Shown here in pieces: positions 1 to 5,394 of a stretch of DNA of 5,394 nucleotides (position 1 is the first letter of the stretch; each line of letters opens with the position of its first letter). Under the pieces are notes generated by a model that worked only from the letters and a program-made list of their open reading frames with translations, did not search any database and was not told the DNA's origin. A program made the position numbers and the translations under genes. The DNA comes from an uncultured Methanobrevibacter sp. (GTDB lineage: Archaea; Methanobacteriota; Methanobacteria; Methanobacteriales; Methanobacteriaceae). Location of the stretch: the NCBI GenBank assembly GCA_902795935.1, contig CADBMS010000166.1, forward strand, positions 1 to 5,394, given 5' to 3'.

Positions 1-1763
1 AAATTGTTAAAAATCATGTTAAAGTACTGGGATGGATGATTGCAAATAAATTGCTTAGAATAAGAGTGGCTGTAAAAATAGATAAATATGGTAATCCTGC
101 ACCCAAAGGTGAAGGCATTCTTCACTATAAAATTGGTTTAATGAAAGATTTTAAAGGAAATCTTATTTCATTCAGCGGATCTATAAATGAAACTTCAGCG
201 GCCTGGGAAAAGAATGGAGAAGAATTTCATTTATTCAGAAATTGGAAAGAAGGAGAATTAACCCATTTAAAAAATAATTTAGATACATTTAGGGATTTAT
301 GGAATTCTCAATCTGATGCTTATAAAATTTTAGATATTCCTGAAGCAGTTGAAGAAAGATTCATAGAATATGCGCCGAATAATTTCGAGGATTTGGTTTT
401 TGAAAAAGTTATTTCAAAAGATGACGAAAACATTCCTGAAATAAATTTATATGATTATCAAAAGGAAGCAAGAGATAAATGGTTTGAACATGATAAAAAA
501 GGCATTTTTGTCATGGCCACTGGAACTGGAAAAACTTATACCGCATTAGGTTGTTTAGAAAAATTGCTTCTTGAAGATTCTCAATTGGTCACGGTTATCA
601 CTGCACCAACCAAACATTTGCTTCCTCAATGGGAAAATTCAATTAAAAATATAGGTTTAAAATTCGATAAACTTATTGTTGCTACTGGAGACACGAATTG
701 GAGATCAAAACTTGAGAATACCTTATTAGATTTGAGATTAAAAACAATTAATAATCTAATTATTCTAACAACTCATGATACATTGGCGAGCAAAGATTTT
801 ATTAACTTTCTTTCAAATAATAAAAGAAGTAATTATTTCTTGATTGGTGATGAAATGCATGGTTTAGGTTCTCCTTACCGTAAAAATGGTTTAAATGAGA
901 ATTTATATGAGTTTAGATTAGGTTTGAGTGCCACTCCAACTAGATATTCAGATGAAGAGTCTGATTTTCTTTTTGAATTTTTTGGAGGGGAATTATTTAA
1001 AATTTCATTAAGAGAAGCTATTTATGAATATTATAATCCTGAAACTGGAAAATCTTATTTGACTCCGTATAATTATTATCCTTACTTTTTAAATCTAAAT
1101 GAGGAAGAGCTTAAGCTTTATAGACAAATTACTTTAAGTTTATTCAAATATCAGGATGAGGAATATACTCAACAAAAAGAAAACTTATTGTTTAAAAGAG
1201 CGGGAATAATCAAAGATGCAAATAATAAATTTGAAGTGTTTGAACAGATTTTATCAGAAATTGAGGATTATTCTGGGTTAATTGTTTATTGTAGCCCTAA
1301 TCAGATTAAAAAAGTTTTAGAAATACTTGCAGAACATAATATTGTTGCTCATAAATTCACCATGGAAGAAAAAACTGTTCCAATGGATATATATGGGGGT
1401 TTATCTGAAAGAGAAGTAATTTTAGATGATTTCAGTAAAGGAAATTACCAAGTTTTAGTAGCTATGCATTGTTTGGATGAAGGTGTTGATGTCCCTTCCG
1501 CTTCAAAGGCCATTTTCATGTGCAGTAGTAATAGTTCAAGGGAGTTTATTCAAAGAATAGGTAGGGTTATTAGGCGCTTTGAAGGTAAAACATGTGCGGA
1601 TATTTATGATTTAATTGTAAAACCTTCAGGAAACAGATTGGATGAATCTTTACGGAATTTTGAGAAATCAATTTTTGAAAAAGAAAAAGAGAGGTACAAA
1701 CAAATAGGTTATATTGCTGAAAATTATGATTATGTGATTGATCTTCTTAATAAAAATTTATAA
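1..1763 (+). CDS. PLD-nuclease/SF2 helicase fusion, Dnd-type restriction helicase-like (5' partial)
   Basis: Probable restriction effector that translocates on DNA with ATP and may cut it. The frame is open to the left edge (first full codon at base 3), so the gene starts outside the window. Residues are numbered from the first ATG at 36. A phospholipase D-like half-domain is visible: H30-x-K32, D38 and G48-S49-x-N51, the single HKD-type motif seen in nuclease-fused helicases. The helicase core follows: YQ at 141-142, Walker A (ATGTGKT, 161-167), motif Ia (TAPTK, 189-193), DEMH box (272-275), SAT (298-300), motif V (DEGVDVP, 481-487) and motif VI (QRIGRVIRR, 506-514). All core motifs look intact. 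The 11 codons before ATG 36 read as a helix (HVKVLGW) that typically precedes the strand RIRVAV in this family, so ATG 36 is probably internal. The stop is 9 bases before the next gene. From memory it resembles helicases annotated as dnd phosphorothioation-system restriction enzymes; the helicase call is very sure, the dnd link moderate. Confidence 0.9.
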   Translation, partial: IVKNHVKVLGWMIANKLLRIRVAVKIDKYGNPAPKGEGILHYKIGLMKDFKGNLISFSGSINETSAAWEKNGEEFHLFRNWKEGELTHLKNNLDTFRDLWNSQSDAYKILDIPEAVEERFIEYAPNNFEDLVFEKVISKDDENIPEINLYDYQKEARDKWFEHDKKGIFVMATGTGKTYTALGCLEKLLLEDSQLVTVITAPTKHLLPQWENSIKNIGLKFDKLIVATGDTNWRSKLENTLLDLRLKTINNLIILTTHDTLASKDFINFLSNNKRSNYFLIGDEMHGLGSPYRKNGLNENLYEFRLGLSATPTRYSDEESDFLFEFFGGELFKISLREAIYEYYNPETGKSYLTPYNYYPYFLNLNEEELKLYRQITLSLFKYQDEEYTQQKENLLFKRAGIIKDANNKFEVFEQILSEIEDYSGLIVYCSPNQIKKVLEILAEHNIVAHKFTMEEKTVPMDIYGGLSEREVILDDFSKGNYQVLVAMHCLDEGVDVPSASKAIFMCSSNSSREFIQRIGRVIRRFEGKTCADIYDLIVKPSGNRLDESLRNFEKSIFEKEKERYKQIGYIAENYDYVIDLLNKNL

Positions 1764-1768
1764 GGTGG
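1762..1768 (+). promoter_or_regulatory. Shine-Dalgarno site of the 57-residue gene
   Basis: AAGGTGG begins within the helicase stop codon and lies 4 bases before ATG 1773. With the following AT it is close to the consensus GGAGGTGAT complementary to the 16S rRNA 3' end. This is one of the best-matching sites in the window and is the main reason to accept the small gene downstream. Confidence 0.7.
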
Positions 1769-1772
1769 ATAT

Positions 1773-1946
1773 ATGAACTCTTCAAGAAAAATATTTAATA
1801 GTCTAAAAAAGAATTCTGATAATGAATCAGTTTCCAATTTTCTTCAAAAAATTTTTATTGAAGAAAATAATGGATTGCACCAATGGAAAGGTAAATATGA
1901 TGAACTAATTGATGAATACTATAAGGGGTATCTAAATGAGGATTGA
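1773..1946 (+). CDS. 57-residue small conserved-context protein between helicase and DndD-like ATPase
   Basis: A short gene filling what otherwise looks like a 172-base gap. It begins MNSSRKIFNSLKKNSDNESV and ends GYLNED, with TGA at 1944-1946. Support comes from the strong ribosome binding site just upstream, a 9-base spacing from the helicase stop, an 11-base overlap with the ATPase start at 1936 (typical of translational coupling), and codon use like its neighbours. The predicted product is charged and mostly helical, with no signal peptide, membrane segment or cysteine; a conserved-looking core holds LQKIF, HQWK and YDELIDEYY. I do not firmly recognise it. Small helical proteins of this general shape occur beside DNA-modification and dnd genes, so it may be a subunit or adaptor of the ATPase. 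The gene call is fairly sure; the function is unknown. Confidence 0.75.
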   Translation: MNSSRKIFNSLKKNSDNESVSNFLQKIFIEENNGLHQWKGKYDELIDEYYKGYLNED

Positions 1947-3897
1947 AGAGATACAGTTTGAAAATTTTAGAAAATATGTTGACACTTCAATCAAATTTTC
2001 TGAAAATAATAATGATATCCATGTTGTTATTGCTGAAAACGGAGCTGGTAAAACCACATTTTTAAATGCAATGACTTGGTGTCTTTATGATGATGAACCT
2101 AAAATCCGAGACAAAAAAAATGCATTGCCTACATTGAATACTGAAGTCAGCAACAATTCTGACAATGACATTGAAAAAGCTTCAGTATCAATCACAGTTT
2201 CAGGGGATGGATTAAAATTAATTTATAAACGTTCAGATATTTTCAAAATTCATAATATTCATAGTGATTATTATAAAAATAATGGAAAACGTGAAGAATG
2301 GATTGATCAGGAGTTCACAGTTACAGAAATTGAAGGTTCAGAATCCAATGTTTGCCGAGATAAAGATGAATGTGATTTATTAGTTGCATCATTTATTCCA
2401 GAAGCAATCAAGGAATTTTCATTTTTTGATGGGGAACAATTGGATAACTATTTTTTAATGTCATCCGCTATTAAAGATCAAGTATTCAGGCTTTCTCATA
2501 TTTTCGTGCTTGATGAAATGGAAAGGAGAATTAATGATAGATTGAAAAACTTAAGAAAGCAGGGAAATCCTAATTCAAGTGCTGAAAGTAAATTACAAGA
2601 ATATAATAATCAATTAAAATTTTTAAACTCAGAAATAAAAAGATATGATAAATTAAAAGCTGCGTATGAATCAAAAGATGGCGAATTAAACGATTTGATG
2701 AATAGTTTGGGAACTGCTCCTTCAATTAAAGAACTTGAAAAACGAAGAAATGAAAAAATAAAACAAAGAGATAATTTCGATAATTCCTTAACTATTAAAA
2801 AACAAGAGTTAAATGACCTTATAATTAAAGAATCACCAAAAATATTAGCTAAAGAAGCTTTTAATAATTCATTGGGTATTATCGAAGAGAATAAAGACGA
2901 ATCTTACATTTATCCTATTGATGAGGATATTTTGGAAGATTCGATTCATGATCATTCATGCAAAGTATGTGATAGGATATTTGATGAGGAGTTGTTAGAT
3001 TATATTAAATCTAAAAAAGCAAAATTATATCTTATATCTCCTGAGGATAAGATTTTAAATGCTAATAAGAAATATTTCTCTAGATTTAAAGATGTTGAGG
3101 ATAACTATCTAAAAAAAGAGAGGGAATTGCAAAATGAAATTTCCAATATTTCAGACACTATTGATACATTGGATGATGAAATTAAGGAATTTTATAATGC
3201 TATTAAAGTAAATGAGCATCTAAGGGAAAGTATTAATAGAAGGGATGAACTTTTAAAGATCTTACCTACTAAGAAATCGGAATTAGATAATTTAAAATTA
3301 AACAATGATAATTTAACTCTAAAAGTTCAGAAATTACATGAAGAATATGTTAAATTACTTGAAGAGGAAGATGAATACAAAGAAATCTTAGCGAAAATCA
3401 GATTATGCACAGATTCATTGGCAGTTATCAATGATGTTAAAGAGGATATAATGAGGGAGACCAGAGAAGATATTCAAGAATCAACTAATGAAAAATTCTT
3501 TAAATTAATAAGAAAATCTCAGACATATGGTGAAATTAAAATCACTGAGGATTATGAGGTTAAATTATTTGATGAAGATGGTAGACCGGCAGCATCATCT
3601 GCAAGTGCATCTGAAGTGGAATTATTAGCATTATCATTTATTTTAGCTATTCATTCTGTTTCAGGATATGAATCACCATTAGTTGTAGATACCCTTCTAG
3701 CAAGAACTAGTGGTCAACAAAGGTTAAATGTTGCAAAAAGTTGTTTAAATGTAAGTGAAGAAAAACAACTGCTCTTATTCTTAATTGATGAAGAATATTC
3801 TGAACCTGTTGAAAGATTATTTAAGGAGAAACATGTTTCTGAATATACTTTAAAAGAATCTGAATCTGAAAAAATAATTGAAATTAGGAGCGTGTAA
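1936..3897 (+). CDS. DndD-like SMC/Rad50-type ATPase
   Basis: Probable cytoplasmic DNA-associated ATPase of the DndD/RecF/Rad50 type. At 653 residues it matches the usual DndD length. The N-terminus MRIEEIQFENFRKY and Walker A (AENGAGKTT, 33-41) are classical. FSFFDGEQ (161-168) corresponds to the Q-loop region and is a strong DndD-type hallmark. Coiled-coil-like charged stretches at about 195-300 and 385-515 flank a Cys342-x-x-Cys345 pair placed like a Rad50 zinc hook. The C-terminal half is unusual: the ABC signature position reads SASASE (555-560) where LSxGE is expected, the Walker B segment is LVVDT (582-586), and the following PLGRLD-like D-loop has become LLARTS. The start at 1936 has AAGGGG 7 bases upstream and overlaps the small gene. 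In dnd systems DndD hydrolyses ATP during phosphorothioation; here it could instead be a sensor ATPase of a related defence system. ATPase family membership is very sure, true DndD orthology less so. Confidence 0.85.
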   Translation: MRIEEIQFENFRKYVDTSIKFSENNNDIHVVIAENGAGKTTFLNAMTWCLYDDEPKIRDKKNALPTLNTEVSNNSDNDIEKASVSITVSGDGLKLIYKRSDIFKIHNIHSDYYKNNGKREEWIDQEFTVTEIEGSESNVCRDKDECDLLVASFIPEAIKEFSFFDGEQLDNYFLMSSAIKDQVFRLSHIFVLDEMERRINDRLKNLRKQGNPNSSAESKLQEYNNQLKFLNSEIKRYDKLKAAYESKDGELNDLMNSLGTAPSIKELEKRRNEKIKQRDNFDNSLTIKKQELNDLIIKESPKILAKEAFNNSLGIIEENKDESYIYPIDEDILEDSIHDHSCKVCDRIFDEELLDYIKSKKAKLYLISPEDKILNANKKYFSRFKDVEDNYLKKERELQNEISNISDTIDTLDDEIKEFYNAIKVNEHLRESINRRDELLKILPTKKSELDNLKLNNDNLTLKVQKLHEEYVKLLEEEDEYKEILAKIRLCTDSLAVINDVKEDIMRETREDIQESTNEKFFKLIRKSQTYGEIKITEDYEVKLFDEDGRPAASSASASEVELLALSFILAIHSVSGYESPLVVDTLLARTSGQQRLNVAKSCLNVSEEKQLLLFLIDEEYSEPVERLFKEKHVSEYTLKESESEKIIEIRSV

Positions 3898-3899
3898 TT

Positions 3900-4325
3900 A
3901 TGGGGGATATGCATAATCACTTTTATATTGAAAAAAATTATTCTGATTTTTTTAAGAAATCTGAAGTTTTAAATTCTCCTAGAACAGAAGGGATAATTAA
4001 AAGAGAAAATTTTCTTCTTTTAATGTCTTTAGGATATTCTATAGGATTTAAAACAAAATTTGAAAATCCTAGGGCTCAAGGAAATGATACTTTTGTTATG
4101 AATCAGTTAACTGATGAAGAACTCGCTTTAGTATATGCTATTGCGATATCTGATTCAAAAGATCCTGAAATTGTAAATAATGATCTTAAGGTTGCAGATA
4201 TTGCTATGGAATATGCAAATACTGGCATTATTGCACTTAAACAATTAGAAGAAAACTCTCAAAAAGGAAATAGGATAAAAAAATTCCAAGCTGAAATTCA
4301 TGATATCATAGAAGATAATGGCTAA
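3900..4325 (+). CDS. Dnd system-associated protein 4-like small protein
   Basis: A 141-residue soluble, mainly helical protein with no signal peptide or membrane segment. From memory, its pattern is that of small proteins annotated as dnd system-associated protein 4: a helix ENFLLLMSLGYSIGF (37-51), then a basic loop, then LTDEELALVYAIAI (71-84) and a C-terminal EYANTGIIAL (108-117). In that family the helix followed by an EYANxG-type ending is characteristic. A molecular activity is not known to me. It starts 2 bases after the ATPase stop, with AGGAG at 3886-3890 inside the ATPase coding end, so the two are likely translationally coupled. A second ATG at 3909 is possible, but its purine run lies too close. 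It was also compared with DndE, which is of similar size; the fit is weaker. Sure as a gene, moderate on family. Confidence 0.75.
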   Translation: MGDMHNHFYIEKNYSDFFKKSEVLNSPRTEGIIKRENFLLLMSLGYSIGFKTKFENPRAQGNDTFVMNQLTDEELALVYAIAISDSKDPEIVNNDLKVADIAMEYANTGIIALKQLEENSQKGNRIKKFQAEIHDIIEDNG

Positions 4326-4334
4326 GGTTATTTT

Positions 4335-5291
4335 ATGTCAAGAAGAGTTTTAGATGAACATTATTGTGATTATTCAATAAATACCTATGTACATTTGGGT
4401 AAAAAGAAAAATGATGTTCCTAGTGGTTGGGCATTAAATTTATTGGATATTCGAGAGTTTATCCCAGTATTAAGGTATGAATTTGAATGTTATATTATGA
4501 TTAATGGTATTATTTCACCATGCAGAATTAAAATTAATCCTAGATTATTTTATAGTGGTGCTTCATTTAAAAATTATCTTAGGTCTCAGAGGAAAATTGA
4601 TAAAGAACGGCTCCTTCCTCTTGAATTAAAATTTAATAAAAATGAATTAGATCAATTTCTTAATGATTTTGATAAAGATGATTCTAATTATATTGATACA
4701 AAACTATCAGTTGGTAAATCGTATAATAGTAAAGGTTGGGGATTGTCAAAAGAGGTTGTTTCTAAGATATTTCCAGTTGGCGCTTATAATTACATATTTC
4801 CAGTGTATATTGATGGCATCCCCGTTGAAACTAGGATAAATTTACAAACTCGATTATTTTATAGTAGTAAAGAATTAAGTGAAGAATTAGAAAGATTATC
4901 AAAAATAGATCCTAAACAAAAAGTTGATGCTAGAATAATCTTAAATGAAGATTATTTGGAATTATTAAAATCCCTTAAAAAAGGTCAGACATCTGACTAT
5001 AATTGTGTTATTTGTGGAAAACCACTTGATAAAGATAGTAAAAGCACTAAATGTTTTGCATGTTTGGATAAAGAACTCACAGTTTTAAAACTTAAAAAGA
5101 TTTTAGAATTCTTTAATCCTTTAGAAACTTTTTATGAGGAAGATTTGCTTAAATTAGGATATACAAAAGGTCAAATAAAGGTTTTTGTTTACAAATTTGA
5201 AAAGAATGATTTGATTACAATCAATTGGGATGAGAGTTTTCAATTTAAAGATGAAGATACACTTAATAGTTTCATAAAAAAATGGGGATAA
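4335..5291 (+). CDS. Unrecognised protein: duplicated domain, zinc ribbon, C-terminal winged helix-like
   Basis: I do not recognise this 318-residue protein as a named family. Three parts are visible. Residues about 31-101 and 134-204 are two copies of one domain, aligning without gaps at a constant 103-residue offset with 21 of 71 identities by hand count; shared positions include GWxL, PV, Y, GI, RI and RLFYS. Residues 224-243 form a CxxC-x12-CxxC zinc ribbon (Cys224, 227, 240, 243). The remaining tail, about 248-318, is helical with a strand-like end (NDLITINW) and could be a winged helix. There is no signal peptide or membrane segment. The domains suggest a nucleic-acid-binding, perhaps target- or modification-reading, subunit; that is inference. 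AAGGTT at 4324-4329 serves the ATG at 4335, 9 bases after the previous stop, so it belongs to the same operon and is its last gene. Sure as a gene, function unknown. Confidence 0.85.
   Translation: MSRRVLDEHYCDYSINTYVHLGKKKNDVPSGWALNLLDIREFIPVLRYEFECYIMINGIISPCRIKINPRLFYSGASFKNYLRSQRKIDKERLLPLELKFNKNELDQFLNDFDKDDSNYIDTKLSVGKSYNSKGWGLSKEVVSKIFPVGAYNYIFPVYIDGIPVETRINLQTRLFYSSKELSEELERLSKIDPKQKVDARIILNEDYLELLKSLKKGQTSDYNCVICGKPLDKDSKSTKCFACLDKELTVLKLKKILEFFNPLETFYEEDLLKLGYTKGQIKVFVYKFEKNDLITINWDESFQFKDEDTLNSFIKKWG
4425..4946 (+). repeat. Internal tandem domain duplication in the zinc-ribbon protein
   Basis: Copy A spans 4425-4637 and copy B 4734-4946, offset by 309 bases. At protein level GWAL/GWGL, INGI/IDGI, the two-residue RI and RLFYS line up with no gap, and a KID triplet matches at 87-89 and 190-192. 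The nucleotide match is short (GATTATTTTATAGT is shared at RLFYS), so the duplication is old and maintained at protein level rather than a recent DNA repeat. Confidence 0.75.
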
Positions 5292-5299
5292 ATTTTTTA
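5292..5299 (+). terminator. T-run after the last operon gene
   Basis: A run of six T (5293-5298) directly follows the stop codon. T-rich stretches without a hairpin commonly end archaeal transcripts. No stem-loop is visible. In so AT-rich a sequence such a run may be chance. Confidence 0.35.
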
Positions 5300-5303
5300 T
5301 TAA

Positions 5304-5313
5304 ACTATATAAC
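5304..5313 (+). promoter_or_regulatory. TATA-like element upstream of the Nudix-like gene
   Basis: ACTATATAAC resembles an archaeal TATA box, preceded by an A-rich stretch. It lies about 40 bases before ATG 5351, so transcription would start near 5330-5335 and give a short leader containing the ribosome binding site. This suggests the gene to the right is transcribed separately from the defence-like operon. Not proven, since AT-rich DNA yields such matches easily. Confidence 0.35.
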
Positions 5314-5350
5314 GTAAGCTGCCCTATATTTAATCAGGAGAATACTAATC

Positions 5351-5394
5351 ATGAAAACTTTAAACGTAGTTGCAGCCATTATCAAAAAGGACAA
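5351..5394 (+). CDS. Probable Nudix/MutT-type hydrolase, N-terminal fragment (3' partial)
   Basis: Fourteen complete codons are visible, MKTLNVVAAIIKKD, before the window ends. AGGAG at 5336-5340 sits 10 bases upstream. The pattern of a short start followed by VVAAII and a charged turn is the typical beginning of small Nudix (deoxy)nucleoside triphosphate pyrophosphohydrolases that remove damaged nucleotides. The Nudix box itself lies outside the window, so this is recognition of the N-terminus only. Its own promoter-like sequence and a 59-base gap suggest it is not part of the upstream operon. Confidence 0.65.
   Translation, partial: MKTLNVVAAIIKKD

Noticed and set aside
1..39. Possible C-terminus of an upstream gene (ending KYWDG, TGA at 37-39) with an ATGA overlap
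   Set aside because: The alternative frame through the same bases continues the PLD-like domain of the helicase and fits that family better; 12 codons of open frame are not evidence of a gene.
3714..3920. 68-residue open frame on the - strand
   Set aside because: It lies opposite the end of the ATPase gene and the start of the next gene, has no convincing ribosome binding site and no recognisable domain; it is a shadow of the + strand genes.
3909..4325. Alternative start at ATG 3909 for the 141-residue protein
   Set aside because: The GGGGGAT run is immediately next to this ATG, too close to serve as a ribosome binding site, while ATG 3900 has AGGAG at a good distance.
3900..4325. DndE identity for the 141-residue protein
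   Set aside because: Size and position after the DndD-like gene would suit DndE, but the LGYSIGF, LTDEELALV and EYANTG pattern fits the dnd-associated protein 4 type better.
1..5394. CRISPR array, tRNA/rRNA gene, insertion sequence or attachment site
   Set aside because: No regularly spaced repeats, no tRNA-like or rRNA sequence, no transposase motifs and no terminal inverted repeats were seen; nearly the whole window is protein-coding.

Overview
This AT-rich window (roughly 30% G+C by eye) carries one tightly packed, co-directional gene cluster on the + strand, followed by the start of an unrelated housekeeping-type gene. Arginine is mostly AGA/AGG, recognised starts are ATG, and most genes have a purine-rich Shine-Dalgarno sequence (e.g. 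AGGTGGAT). The Nudix-like start at the right edge would suit a Methanobrevibacter-like methanogenic archaeon. An AT-rich Bacillota host cannot be excluded from this sequence alone.

Layout: (1) bases 1-1763, a 5'-truncated PLD-nuclease/superfamily 2 helicase fusion, whose frame is open at the left edge so its real start lies outside the window; (2) 1773-1946, a 57-residue small gene that is easily missed, with a strong ribosome binding site and an 11-base overlap with the next gene; (3) 1936-3897, a DndD-like SMC/Rad50-type ATPase with a Cys-x-x-Cys hook and degenerate C-terminal ATPase motifs; (4) 3900-4325, a 141-residue protein resembling proteins found beside dnd (DNA phosphorothioation) genes; (5) 4335-5291, a 318-residue unrecognised protein made of two copies of one ~70-residue domain, a four-cysteine zinc ribbon and a possible winged helix; (6) 5292-5350, a short intergenic region with a T-run and a TATA-like sequence; (7) 5351-5394, the first codons of a likely Nudix/MutT hydrolase.

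Genes 1-5 have gaps of 2-9 bases or overlap, so they are probably one transcript. Their composition (nuclease-helicase, hook ATPase, small partners, putative DNA-reading Zn protein) is that of a prokaryotic DNA-defence module related to the restriction/accessory arm of dnd systems. No sulfur-transfer gene (DndA/DndC type) is visible here; it may lie upstream, or the module may work without phosphorothioation. A possible division of labour is recognition by the duplicated-domain zinc protein, ATP-dependent sensing or clamping by the DndD-like protein, and translocation and cleavage by the PLD-helicase. This is inference from domains and gene order.
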